Below are positions 54,727 through 63,656 of a stretch of DNA of 64,000 bases, one piece after another; position 1 is the stretch's first letter, and each line of letters begins with the position of its first letter. This DNA comes from TA-21 sp036557405 (lineage in GTDB: Archaea; Thermoproteota; Nitrososphaeria; Nitrososphaerales; Nitrososphaeraceae). The position numbers were made by a program, and so were the translations under genes. The notes below the pieces were generated by a model. That model was not told where the DNA came from. It worked only from the letters and a program-made list of their open reading frames with translations, and made no database searches. The DNA is taken from assembly GCA_036557405.1 (NCBI GenBank), contig DATBHO010000009.1, positions 88,326 to 152,325 on the forward strand. Direction: 5' to 3'.

Positions 54727-55415
54727 TCACGTTTCTTTCTAAATAACAGAACCAGTAAAATTGCTCCAGTAGCGATGATCGTTATTAGTGGCATGTAGTA
54801 TAACGGAGATTCGGCAGGATTACCAAATAGAACATCGAATGAAATTGTACCACCATTTGTATTGTTTGCGTCATTTACTTGATCTTTACCATATATTGAA
54901 ACTGATCCAACAATAAAATCATTCAATGACAGCTTGTCGAGTATAATTCTCTTGCCATTAGTTATGGTTAAACCCTGATTGTTTGCATGAGCTACAAAAA
55001 TTGGTTGGTCCCTAGACCACCCGTCTTTATCTTGTTCGTACACTCTAATATATCCTGATTCGTTTGTATTAATGGCAACCCAGAATTTTCCGGTCTTTTC
55101 GCTAAACATTGCTAGTTCTATAAATTTGTCGCTTGGAGAGGGTTCTTGAAGCTTTACTACAGTTTTGGCATTTTCTATATTTGAATAGGATAAATTATTT
55201 TGGATTGTCATCTGCCAGTTGGTCGGTATGGGTTTTGAGAAATTGTAAACTAATGGCTCTCTTCTGTTTTTATTTGATGCATCATAATCTACTGCAAATC
55301 GTTCAGAATTCTTTGTTTTCACAATGTCGTGAACACTACTTAGGCTATTAACTGAAGTCATAGGATAAACTATTAAAAATGCTGCTGCAAATAGTCCAAG
55401 TTTCAGTAGATCTAT
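54723..55415 (-). CDS. Secreted, C-terminally anchored protein with an apparent ATA start
   Basis: The standard-start frame begins at an ATG at 55361 and lacks a signal peptide although the C-terminus is a membrane anchor (MPLITIIATGAILLVLLFRKKRD). The frame continues upstream to an ATA at 55415, giving (M)DLLKLGLFAAAFLIVYPMTS, a textbook signal peptide; an in-frame TAA lies two codons above. The ATA overlaps the sat stop as TGATA, and GTAGGTGAT, an archaeal Shine-Dalgarno match, ends 8 nt before it. The exposed domain is beta-rich with no known family. In an operon after sat. Confidence 0.65.
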   Translation of the reverse strand: MDLLKLGLFAAAFLIVYPMTSVNSLSSVHDIVKTKNSERFAVDYDASNKNRREPLVYNFSKPIPTNWQMTIQNNLSYSNIENAKTVVKLQEPSPSDKFIELAMFSEKTGKFWVAINTNESGYIRVYEQDKDGWSRDQPIFVAHANNQGLTITNGKRIILDKLSLNDFIVGSVSIYGKDQVNDANNTNGGTISFDVLFGNPAESPLYYMPLITIIATGAILLVLLFRKKRD

Positions 55416-56560
55416 CAGGTTTTATCACCTACAAATGGTTTTTCTGACTTGAGGATTAAATCTGAGATTTCTGGACGCATCAAATGTTTCTCTGGAACCT
55501 TGCCAGAATTTACCATTTTGCGAATCATCGTTCCACTTAGTTCTTCCTTTGATTCTACTCCATGTGGACATATTTTTTCATTAGCATATGACAAGCATTT
55601 CTTGCAGAAATAAAAAGATGGAAAGGTTACTGGTATTATATCCAAATCAGGGTATTCATTAAATATTTCTTGGGCGGCAAAAGGCGGATAGTAATTGCCT
55701 ACTCCTGCATGGTCCCTGCCTACAATGAAATGCGTACATCCAAAATTTTTCCTCATAATTGCGTGATGTATGGCTTCGCGTGGGCCTGCATATCTCATAG
55801 TTGTATGAATAGTAGAAAACAATACTCTATTTTTCGGAAAATAGTTCATGATTAACGACTCATAGGTATTGATTATGAGGCTATCAGCGAAATCTCCTCT
55901 CTTTTTTTTGCCAATTAGCGGGTTAATGAATAATCCGTCGTAAATATTCAAAGCAGCTTTTTGTAGCATTTCATGAGCAACATGAGGTACATTTCTAGTT
56001 TGAAACCCTACGACCGTTTTCCACCCCCGCTTGGTAATCTCAGAACGTGTTTCTGAGGGATGCAACCTATACTTTTGCATTTCATCATTCCCTTTCATAC
56101 TAAAAACTTCCAGTCTTCCACCGACTAGGAATTCTTTCATCTGAAATAATCGGTTTACCGCAGGATGATTGATGTCAGTAGTTCTGTAAACTGCATTTGC
56201 AACTCTCTCTTTATCATATCTGTAAATATCTTCTACATGCAGTATTCCAAATTTTTCATTTCCCGAACAGAGAACGACATCTCTTAAATCCTTCATTTGC
56301 ATCGCGATTTCCTTTTCTTTATCAAGAACGATCGGTATGGTCCATGGAATACTGTTACGCAACCTTCCGTCTTTCAGAACTGTCAAAAAATCCTCTTCTA
56401 CCATAAAACCTTCTAGAGGACTAAAGACACCTGTTGCAATATTTTCCGCATCATTTCTAATATCAGAAGTTACTTCAAAAGTCTCCAAATCCTCATAATT
56501 TTTTTCAATGAATTTATTAATTAATTTACCACCGTGTGGTAAGATTAGATTTATTGCCAA
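55415..56560 (-). CDS. sat: Sulfate adenylyltransferase (ATP sulfurylase)
   Basis: Forms APS from sulfate and ATP. Motifs: GFQTRNVPHVAHE, MRYAGPREAIHHAIMRKNFGCTHF (in parts), GRDHAGVGNYY, and a Cys/His cluster FYFCKKCLSYANEKICPHG that can bind zinc. Ends with EKPFVGDKT. 381 aa, the single-domain homodimer size, without an APS kinase fusion. Preceded by cysH 6 nt upstream. Confidence 0.96.
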   Translation of the reverse strand: MAINLILPHGGKLINKFIEKNYEDLETFEVTSDIRNDAENIATGVFSPLEGFMVEEDFLTVLKDGRLRNSIPWTIPIVLDKEKEIAMQMKDLRDVVLCSGNEKFGILHVEDIYRYDKERVANAVYRTTDINHPAVNRLFQMKEFLVGGRLEVFSMKGNDEMQKYRLHPSETRSEITKRGWKTVVGFQTRNVPHVAHEMLQKAALNIYDGLFINPLIGKKKRGDFADSLIINTYESLIMNYFPKNRVLFSTIHTTMRYAGPREAIHHAIMRKNFGCTHFIVGRDHAGVGNYYPPFAAQEIFNEYPDLDIIPVTFPSFYFCKKCLSYANEKICPHGVESKEELSGTMIRKMVNSGKVPEKHLMRPEISDLILKSEKPFVGDKT

Positions 56561-56566
56561 TAGAAA

Positions 56567-57316
56567 TTATTTACCTTCTTTCCAATGCAGACCACATTCT
56601 TTTTGAGTATCAATTTCCCACCACCACCTTCCTGAACGGGGGTCTTCGCCTTGCTTGACTGCCCTTGTACAAGGTTCACAACCAATGCTAGGGTACCCTC
56701 TATCGTGTAATGCGTTATATGGAATTTTATTCTCATGGATATACGCCCAAACTTCGTCATTAGTCCAATCGGCTAATGGATTTAATTTAATAATATTGTT
56801 GTTTAAGGTGTCAACCTCTATCTTCATAATCTTATTTCTAGTTACTGATTGTTCACGACGAAGTCCTGTAATCCAGCAATCTGACTGCTTTAGGGCTCTT
56901 TTCAATGGTTCAATCTTTCTAATATTGCAGCATAGTTTTCTGTTTTCCACGCTTTCATACATTAAATTCATTCCTTTGTTTGCGACCATCTCTTCGACTT
57001 CACTTGCATCTGGGAAATACACATTAATTTTAATCTCATATTTTTTTCTTATTTTATCAATAAGATCATAAGTCTCTTGGTTTAGTCTACCAGTATCCAA
57101 GGTAAATACTCTAGTAAGATTCCTATTTATTTTGCACATCATATCTATTAATACAACATCTTCGGCACCAAAGCTGGACGCAAGTACCATTCTATCACCG
57201 AATTTCTTGAATCCCCATTTTAGTATCTCAGGGGCATGTTTTGATTCTACTTTGGCAATATCCTTTCTATTGTTGAATTTGTCTTTTTCCTTCTGATTAC
57301 TACGGTTTATCTCCAT
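56567..57316 (-). CDS. cysH: Adenylyl-sulfate (APS/PAPS) reductase
   Basis: The PP-loop reductase shows LASSFGAEDVVLIDMM (sulfate/AMP loop), then CCNIRKIEPLKRAL, GLRREQSVTRN, and GCEPCTRAV, followed by the catalytic Cys in KECGLHW. The CC plus CxxC set binds a [4Fe-4S] cluster, the hallmark of APS-using enzymes; no APS kinase is nearby, consistent with direct APS reduction. It is cotranscribed with sat and provides sulfite for cysteine synthesis. Confidence 0.94.
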   Translation of the reverse strand: MEINRSNQKEKDKFNNRKDIAKVESKHAPEILKWGFKKFGDRMVLASSFGAEDVVLIDMMCKINRNLTRVFTLDTGRLNQETYDLIDKIRKKYEIKINVYFPDASEVEEMVANKGMNLMYESVENRKLCCNIRKIEPLKRALKQSDCWITGLRREQSVTRNKIMKIEVDTLNNNIIKLNPLADWTNDEVWAYIHENKIPYNALHDRGYPSIGCEPCTRAVKQGEDPRSGRWWWEIDTQKECGLHWKEGK

Positions 57317-57472
57317 TATTTTTAATTTGAGAAAAATAGGCTTATAATTATTATCATTTTTATCAAATTAAATTAATAAGGATAACTAACTTAAATATAC
57401 TTGAGTAATCTTAACCATTAGGAAGATTGAATATTAGTGTTACATATGAGTGATATGAGGAGGTTTTAGCTT

Positions 57473-58837
57473 TTGGCTCATGATTTTTGGCAAAACATAT
57501 TCAAATATCAAAAACTAGGTTTCGATCCTATTGGATGGATATCAAATTGTTCCAATGAAGTTGATTTTTTTTCATTAGGAAATTCCTTTGAAAAGATAAA
57601 ACATAATTCATGGGCCAACTTGTCATGGTTTGATTCATTTCAATATAGTGGCAGAAACCCCGATATAACACGCAGAATATACAATGTTAACGAATCAATT
57701 TCAGACGATTTGAAAAACAAGAAAATTATTTCATTGATGAGAATTCATAATGATGTAGCAGAAGATCAACAGAGCCTATCACATCTTCTAAATAATTTTT
57801 TTGGTAAAAAATCTCCCAAACACCAGTTAAGAAGGGTGGTGCTCACCACTACCTCTCAGTACGAATCACAATTTGGACTCGTTGACTACATTGATACACA
57901 TAGAGGAAATAAATTAGGATATACTGCCGTCAATATTTCTTCTGGCAAACTAATCGATCCTGACGAGGAACCAGATTCAGTGGTTAATAGCTCAATCGGC
58001 TTGGCAGGGGCCCTCGAGAATCTGCTATTACTTGGATGCACGTCAGGTTTTAGAATATTACCGATATATGACGCACCAGATGAGAATCTTCTTGACAAAA
58101 TTAGAACTAATAACGATAAATTTGCAGCAAAATATAATCTGCTGCTTGACGATTATAGTTCCCTTAAATTAGGCAAACTTTTTTTTGGAGCCACAGCATA
58201 TGCTCACTCAACCAAGGAATTGCCAGTGAGATATGATCTCGTTCAGCCCGGCATGGTATTAATATTGACTGACAAATTTGGTTCGTTGACCCCATTGAGC
58301 ATTTATACAATAAATCAGATCAGTGAAATGAATTCCATTATTGGTAAGCATGAATCGGTTGACATTAGCATCAAGAATGAAATAATAAAATCATTAACGC
58401 AACCCAGGTTTTCCTTGGGCAAGATAATTTCAAAATATTGTCCAGATTTTGGAAAGGATGTTGATACTAATGCAAACATTGTGAGCGTTTATCCCGTCGG
58501 TTCGGACGGGATTTCAGCATTGGTTAATTTGTCTAAAATTTCAAATACCCACTTAGTAATAAACGAGATTCCAATGCAATATGAGGAATTTGCTCGGTTT
58601 GCTACAGATGAATTTCTTGTATCTAACTCGACAGCGTCTACAAATGGATGTCATTTGATAATTTCAACTGAAGATTTGGCACCACTAATTTTGGAAGATC
58701 TTAAAAAACATAATTTCAAATCACAAATAATAGGATTTGTTACTGATAAAGAAGCCTCAATGGTTACCATAAATAATAATATCAATAAATATGTGGCAGC
58801 AAAGCACATCACATCACTTTTCAGCATTTCGTCATAA
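57473..58837 (+). CDS. AIR-synthase/SelD-like protein of unknown function
   Basis: A 454-aa protein with PurM/SelD-superfamily features: VDYIDTHRGNKLGYTAVNIS, GLAGALENLLLLGCTSGFRILPIYDAPDENL (in parts, like the ALSDVYAMG helix region), and SLKLGKLFFGATAYAHS with PVRYDLVQPGMVLILTDKFG, like the GDVLILTKPLG step of SelD. The N-terminal Cys/Sec-Lys active-site motif of true SelD is missing, so selenophosphate synthesis is doubtful. TTG start at 57473 with AGGAGGT about 10 nt upstream. It is divergent from cysH-sat, which suggests a link with sulfur metabolism (inference). Confidence 0.6.
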   Translation: MAHDFWQNIFKYQKLGFDPIGWISNCSNEVDFFSLGNSFEKIKHNSWANLSWFDSFQYSGRNPDITRRIYNVNESISDDLKNKKIISLMRIHNDVAEDQQSLSHLLNNFFGKKSPKHQLRRVVLTTTSQYESQFGLVDYIDTHRGNKLGYTAVNISSGKLIDPDEEPDSVVNSSIGLAGALENLLLLGCTSGFRILPIYDAPDENLLDKIRTNNDKFAAKYNLLLDDYSSLKLGKLFFGATAYAHSTKELPVRYDLVQPGMVLILTDKFGSLTPLSIYTINQISEMNSIIGKHESVDISIKNEIIKSLTQPRFSLGKIISKYCPDFGKDVDTNANIVSVYPVGSDGISALVNLSKISNTHLVINEIPMQYEEFARFATDEFLVSNSTASTNGCHLIISTEDLAPLILEDLKKHNFKSQIIGFVTDKEASMVTINNNINKYVAAKHITSLFSISS

Positions 58838-58906
58838 ATTTCGTTATCGGGGAATACTAATAGATTTTTAGAAATATTTTATTATTTGATAAAGTAGTAA
58901 ATTATT

Positions 58907-59338
58907 ATGAATGTATCAACGACTGATAGCTGCATATTCTGCAAAATCGCTCTAAAGAAAATTGATGCCAAGACAGTGGACGAAAACGAAAATGCAATTG
59001 CATTTCTTGATGCTTTTCCATTGACAGACGGTCACACCTTGGTTATTACAAAAAAACACTATGCAAAGTTGCAGGATGTTGAACCTGATCAAATCACCAA
59101 TCTATTTAAATTGGTACACAAAATATTACCGTCAATTGAAAAAGGAGCAGGTGTACAAAGTACATTAATAGCTATTCACAATGGTAAAGACGCAGGACAA
59201 GTAATTCCACATTTACATGTACACATAGTGCCAAGAAGGACTGGCGACGGCGGAGGCGCAATTCATTCCATGTTTGATTCAAGCCATAGATTAAGTGAGC
59301 ATGAAATGGATGAGGTACTCAATCGCATTAGAGAATAA
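58907..59338 (+). CDS. HIT-family nucleotide hydrolase
   Basis: The histidine triad PHLHVHIVPRR is intact, and the N-terminal CIFCKIALKKI (CxxC) plus ALDAFPLTDGHTL-type segment place it with the HIT/Hint nucleotide-binding proteins. These cleave AMP-lysine or dinucleoside polyphosphates. The length of 143 aa is normal. It follows the SelD-like gene on the same strand after about 70 nt. Confidence 0.92.
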   Translation: MNVSTTDSCIFCKIALKKIDAKTVDENENAIAFLDAFPLTDGHTLVITKKHYAKLQDVEPDQITNLFKLVHKILPSIEKGAGVQSTLIAIHNGKDAGQVIPHLHVHIVPRRTGDGGGAIHSMFDSSHRLSEHEMDEVLNRIRE

Positions 59339-59370
59339 TTTTGAGCGGACTATAGGTGTGGATATATTTT

Positions 59371-60063
59371 TTAGTCTGGTTTTATCTCTAGACTGGTATC
59401 GATAAGCTGCCTTAAATTACTAATTGTGAAATTTGGAATCTCATCTTGATTTGTTACCTCCTGTAGCTTAAAAATAGTGTTAGTAATCCTTATAGTAATT
59501 ATTCCCAACCTGTTTGCAAGTTGTAAGTGTGTGTCAAGTCTGTCTCCAATCAGTACAGATTCTCCCAATCTAATATTCAACATATTTAGAACCAATCTAA
59601 AAATTTCTTTATCCGGTTCCCTACTTTCTTCATAAGAGAAAATACAACAATTAAAGTATCTAGATAATTCATATTTATCCAAGATATTCAATATTATTTT
59701 GTCCTGGTTGGCAATAATTCCTATCTTAAAATTTTCTGAAAGAAGCTCAAGTATAGCTTTTGCTTCTTCGTATGGATGCAAAAAATGTTTTTCCGCAAAT
59801 TCTATAGAACGAAGAAAATATTTTAATATCATTTTTTCATATCCCGCTGGCATCAATACTCTACAAATTTGAATAACCAATTCCTCAATCCCATCTTTTG
59901 ACAATTTTCTATTATTTATGATATCGAACTTGATTGCTTCATAATTTCTATTATCAATCCTTGCACCAAATTGATTTAGTAAATACAATAATCTAGAATC
60001 AATATATGAATAGAAATTTTTATCGTCTATTAATGCTCTTCCCACAAGGAACATAAATTTCAA
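59371..60063 (-). CDS. HAD-superfamily protein with degenerate catalytic motifs
   Basis: The Rossmannoid HAD layout is recognisable, but the key residues are changed. Motif I, usually FDxDGTLxD, reads FLVGRALID, so both catalytic Asp are gone. Motif III, usually RKPDPEIF, reads REPDKEIF with Glu in place of Lys. Motif IV reads IGDRLDTHL with His where Asp is usual. It therefore looks like a HAD fold that binds rather than hydrolyses. 230 aa; converges with the HIT gene. Confidence 0.75.
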   Translation of the reverse strand: MKFMFLVGRALIDDKNFYSYIDSRLLYLLNQFGARIDNRNYEAIKFDIINNRKLSKDGIEELVIQICRVLMPAGYEKMILKYFLRSIEFAEKHFLHPYEEAKAILELLSENFKIGIIANQDKIILNILDKYELSRYFNCCIFSYEESREPDKEIFRLVLNMLNIRLGESVLIGDRLDTHLQLANRLGIITIRITNTIFKLQEVTNQDEIPNFTISNLRQLIDTSLEIKPD

Positions 60064-60140
60064 TGTCGTGTCTCACTATAATTTAATGATGCCAAGTCAC
60101 TCTTTATCATTAGTATAAAAAAGCATTGTTAGTTTTGGCC

Positions 60141-60584
60141 CTACGTTTTTCTTTTAATTTCAATATATGATTGCCTAAGTAGGACAAAAATTAGAGAAAA
60201 AATTGTTACCGCTGTTGAGAGATGAATTGCAACTAGTATAGGATTCAATTTGGTAGATACAACAAAAATTCCCATAACAATTTGAGCGATAACCAATGAA
60301 GTAACAATTATCACTATCAATTTATTTAAACCCCAATGACTTTTTCTAACAAAAACTAAGGATATACTAGTAAAGATAGCAGCTATTATGGCCACTAGTC
60401 TGTGAAAGTGTTCATAGAAGAATTTCTCAGGAGGAATCGCGAAACCGTTTGGACATAATGGCCAACCTGTACATGAAACACCCTTGTTTAAAGAAGAAAT
60501 ATAAACACCTATAAGCATAGTCGCATAAATTAGACCTAGGGATAATAGCGACAATATTAAATTTAAAGTTATGATATTTTTCAT
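60141..60584 (-). CDS. ctaA: Half-size CtaA/Cox15-like heme A synthase
   Basis: Four membrane helices in 147 aa, equivalent to one half of bacterial CtaA, as known from some archaea. The exposed Cys pair is in SCTGWPLCPNG, and the heme-ligand histidines are in YEHFHRLVAI and VAIHLSTAV. It would act as a homodimer converting heme O to heme A for the terminal oxidase. Strand-mates are not obviously related. Confidence 0.85.
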   Translation of the reverse strand: MKNIITLNLILSLLSLGLIYATMLIGVYISSLNKGVSCTGWPLCPNGFAIPPEKFFYEHFHRLVAIIAAIFTSISLVFVRKSHWGLNKLIVIIVTSLVIAQIVMGIFVVSTKLNPILVAIHLSTAVTIFSLIFVLLRQSYIEIKRKT

Positions 60585-60683
60585 ATCTAATTATTGTTCT
60601 AACATGTTCGGTTTACTAAATCTTAAGACATTGCATCAGTATACAAGAATTCATTGAAATTATAGTAACTGAAGGATGCGGAT

Positions 60684-60845
60684 TCATAATAGTTCTTCGT
60701 CTATCTGTTCAATATTGTCAGCATAATTAATACAGTTACATCCCGCTATTAGGCATTTTCCTACTTTGAATAGAGAGTTTCTTCTATCTTTAGTCTTTTG
60801 TAGTTCATGTGCCACATAAACATGACCGCAATAACCACAGTTCAC
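60684..60845 (-). CDS. Small zinc-binding protein (53 aa)
   Basis: A GTG-start frame at 60845 reads MNCGYCGHVYVAHELQKTKD, then a Lys/Arg-rich turn, and ends with GKCLIAGCNCINYADN plus an acidic tail. Cysteines as CxxC and C-x4-CxC could bind one or two zinc ions. An in-frame stop five codons upstream leaves the GTG as the only start. The cysteine pattern supports coding. It lies between ctaA and a methyltransferase-like gene. Confidence 0.5.
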   Translation of the reverse strand: MNCGYCGHVYVAHELQKTKDRRNSLFKVGKCLIAGCNCINYADNIEQIDEELL

Positions 60846-60983
60846 AGATGGTAAAAACTAGGCGTCTGTTATTAACATTTTCAGGGCCGATTCATTGAAA
60901 CTTATTAATTTTAGACAAGTTTTGTTTCAGTTCCGTTTTTATATGATAATTCGATATTGTATTACCGAATATAGCGATATACA

Positions 60984-61745
60984 ATGAACATTAATGAATT
61001 CATCTCTACTTTGCCCAATTCTGTTCTTAAAGGAAATAATATCAAAGTGCCAGATAATGTGATAAGAAGAATGTTCAAGTTTGCATGTCTTGATAAGAGC
61101 GATATTTTTTATGATCTTGGTTGTGGAAATAGTGATGCGATTTACATCGCCTCGACAGAATATAAAGTACAGAAGGCTATAGGAGTTGAAAAGAGTAAAA
61201 CAGCTGTAAGAGAGTTGATAGAAAAGACTCGGGTATTAAAAAACGTTGAAGTAATCATAAACGATTTACGTAGAGTAGATATCTCTGATGGTAATGTGTT
61301 TCTCTTTTTGTCAAATGACGATAGAATCATACAAAGGATGATAGAAAAATTTACTTCAGAGTTGAAATATGGCAGTAAAATAATTTCGATATGGTCTCCA
61401 CCAGGTCTTATTATGCCAGATAACGTTGATTTTCCTTTTTTTGTGTCGAGCACACCATTCAAGTTTGCAAAGAGTATTGAAGAACAAATCAAGGTCGTTT
61501 ATGGTCAAAAATGCCTTGATTTTACGGCGGCGTGGATGTTAGGAGACAAATATTTGGAAAGTTTGGAGGTTGTACCATCTCGGTATAAGAGGTTTCTCAA
61601 CATTCTATACGCCATGATAATTTGGATAAATGCGTGGAAAATGAAAGTATCATGTGAAGATGAAATTCCGCCTCCAGTTGAATCATATCTGGGTATTCTA
61701 CGAACATTCTTCAACATAGACTTAACGTCTTTAATTGAACATTAA
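60984..61745 (+). CDS. SAM-dependent methyltransferase-like protein
   Basis: Motif I IFYDLGCGNSDAIYIAS and motif II-like AIGVEKSKTAVRELIEK identify a class I methyltransferase fold, and the motif III/IV region reads VIINDLRRVDISDGNVFLFLSND. The C-terminal 90 residues (WMLGDKYLESLEVVPSRYKRF...) are specific. The general form recalls the DOT1-like or archaeal lineage methyltransferases. Substrate unknown. It resembles, at fold level only, the protein encoded at 12880-13704. Confidence 0.75.
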   Translation: MNINEFISTLPNSVLKGNNIKVPDNVIRRMFKFACLDKSDIFYDLGCGNSDAIYIASTEYKVQKAIGVEKSKTAVRELIEKTRVLKNVEVIINDLRRVDISDGNVFLFLSNDDRIIQRMIEKFTSELKYGSKIISIWSPPGLIMPDNVDFPFFVSSTPFKFAKSIEEQIKVVYGQKCLDFTAAWMLGDKYLESLEVVPSRYKRFLNILYAMIIWINAWKMKVSCEDEIPPPVESYLGILRTFFNIDLTSLIEH

Positions 61746-61775
61746 GGTTAGTTGTGCCTAAGAATAAGTCTTTTG

Positions 61776-62759
61776 TCAGAATTTAATTTTTTTATTATAC
61801 CAACCGAACCATCCTAATTTCTTAAAATACCAAACCATTACTAAAGATGGAACTATAGCAATTGTTAGTAATATTATGAATGAAGTGTATGGGCCAAGAA
61901 AATCGGGGCTGCCAGTGATAATACCACCTGGGAGGTTAATATTCATTCCATAATAAGTACCAATTACTGTAGCAGGAATGGAAAGAGTAAATAGAATAGT
62001 AAGAAGAGACAATATTTTATTTGATTTTTCCGTACTTAACATGAAATCAGTGTCCTTGAAAATTTCTATAGTTTCTTTAGATTCTTCAAGAACTTCAAGA
62101 ACCTTATCTGTATGATCTCTAACATCATCGTAATAATCAGTTAAATCTTCTTCAGAAAATCTTTGCATTTCTTTGCTGAGTTCCAATATAATTCTGCTTA
62201 AAGGAACAACTACTCGCCTAAGAGTTGTTATCTCTCTCCGCAATAATGAAATGTCCCTTGCTATTGCAACTTTCTCATCAAACACTAAATCTTCTATGTC
62301 ATCCAAGTTTCCTTCAAGTTTCATTAAGACATGTAATAAATCATCAACCATAAGATCTATTATACTATGTAAGAGATAACCAGAAGAAGATCCCATGAAT
62401 ATTTCCTTCTCTTTTTCACTATCTTTGCAGAGATTAAACCTTTCAATGAGTGGTTTGAGTTCTCCTTGCTGTACCGTAATAAGATAATTAGGACCGGCAA
62501 ATATTGCAAGCTGAGTGGAACGAATACTCGAATCTTCATCCATAGTTGGAAAGTGTAAGATTACGAAAATATGATCCTGATATTTGTCAATTTTGGGTAT
62601 TTGCTTTTTGGAGAGAGAATCCTCAATATTAAGTTCGTGAAATGGGTATTTTCCTTCCAATATTTTTAATTTTTTCCTGGTAGGTTTTTGAATATCTATC
62701 CAGATCAGATTCTTATTAATAATTGAATCAAGTTGATCAGAATATTCAATCTTTGTCAT
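61776..62759 (-). CDS. CorA-family magnesium transporter
   Basis: A long cytoplasmic N-domain, a helical stalk (VLEVLEESKETIEIFKDTDF), then two membrane helices around the selectivity motif YGMNINLPGG, and a basic C-terminal end (KKLGWFGWYNKKIKF). CorA pentamers carry Mg2+ and sometimes Co2+ or Ni2+. 327 aa is typical. The start is an ATG at 62759. Confidence 0.94.
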   Translation of the reverse strand: MTKIEYSDQLDSIINKNLIWIDIQKPTRKKLKILEGKYPFHELNIEDSLSKKQIPKIDKYQDHIFVILHFPTMDEDSSIRSTQLAIFAGPNYLITVQQGELKPLIERFNLCKDSEKEKEIFMGSSSGYLLHSIIDLMVDDLLHVLMKLEGNLDDIEDLVFDEKVAIARDISLLRREITTLRRVVVPLSRIILELSKEMQRFSEEDLTDYYDDVRDHTDKVLEVLEESKETIEIFKDTDFMLSTEKSNKILSLLTILFTLSIPATVIGTYYGMNINLPGGIITGSPDFLGPYTSFIILLTIAIVPSLVMVWYFKKLGWFGWYNKKIKF

Positions 62760-62872
62760 CTGCCCTCATTCTTAATTATGACTAAAGGTTGAAATATTGT
62801 ATATTAAGATATCTAAATATTGGACAAATAGCATAAATTAAGTTAAAATAATACAGAATTATTTTTAAGCTC

Positions 62873-63181
62873 ATGGTAAAGGTAGTTGTGGGAAAAACTT
62901 CAGATATTGAAGAAGGCAAGTTGGTGCATATAACAGCTAGTGGAAAGGAGCTCGTAGTAACAAAATTAGATGGAAATTATTATGCAATGGACAATATCTG
63001 TACTCATGCTGGAGCAGAGCTTCATGAGGGAGAATTAAACAATAGTGAATTAACGTGTCCGTGGCATGGAGCAAAATGGGATATCAAAACAGGAAGTTTG
63101 ATTTCGTTTCCTCAAAAATTAAAACCGTTGGAAAATCACAAAGTCTCGGTAGAAAATGACACATTGTTTATAGAAGTTTAG
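62873..63181 (+). CDS. Rieske-type ferredoxin
   Basis: A 102-aa soluble Rieske protein: CTHAGAELHEGEL and CPWHGAKWDIKTG give the CxH...CxxH ligands of a [2Fe-2S] cluster. Such stand-alone proteins donate electrons to oxygenases or nitrite reductases. Thaumarchaeota carry several. No oxygenase is adjacent. A perfect palindrome at 63211-63238 follows the stop. Confidence 0.93.
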   Translation: MVKVVVGKTSDIEEGKLVHITASGKELVVTKLDGNYYAMDNICTHAGAELHEGELNNSELTCPWHGAKWDIKTGSLISFPQKLKPLENHKVSVENDTLFIEV

Positions 63182-63656
63182 ATTTGAAGTCTCAGCATAA
63201 TTTCTGGTGCTACTTTTTTCTATTAATAGAAAAAAGTAATTTGCTCAGACAACCAAAATTTAGTTAATCATATACTTTACTAAATCAAGGTACAGGAATG
63301 CTAATAACCAATTATGATATTATTTTTGTAATTTTTTAATTTTCTACGGACAATTTAATATCCGTTAAGAAGATTCTCATTTCATGCACTGAGCAAGTTA
63401 AAATTTGATAACGTTAAAGACCTGGAGATCGTGACAGTCGATATTATTTGTGCAACAGCAATCCCCATTTACAAGCAGCAAATCATAAAGATCATATTTT
63501 GCAATCTAATAAAATACGATTGTTACTTTTTATATCTAAGTATTTCATGGAATACGATTTGATGCTCGAATGCTTGATACCGTATTTTCTAGTTTTTAGG
63601 TAAAAATTATTGATTTATATAGACTTCGAATAAATATGGCATAACTGAATCAAGAT
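63182..63656 (+). other. 475-nt intergenic region with palindrome and mpgS promoter
   Basis: It contains the palindrome described separately, then AT-rich sequence. A frame of about 60 codons around 63374-63553 encodes a Leu/Ile-rich peptide but has no usual start near its beginning and is probably chance. TTTATATA at 63613-63620 lies about 40 nt before the mpgS ATG. No RNA gene is evident. Confidence 0.45.
63211..63238. terminator. Perfect 28-bp palindrome after the Rieske gene
   Basis: The half TACTTTTTTCTATT is followed directly by its exact complement AATAGAAAAAAGTA. It lies 30 nt after the stop. It could be a terminator hairpin or a dimeric protein-binding site. Confidence 0.5.

Noticed and set aside
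63374..63553. 60-codon frame before mpgS
   Set aside because: No usual start near its beginning and no family resemblance; probably chance in AT-rich DNA.
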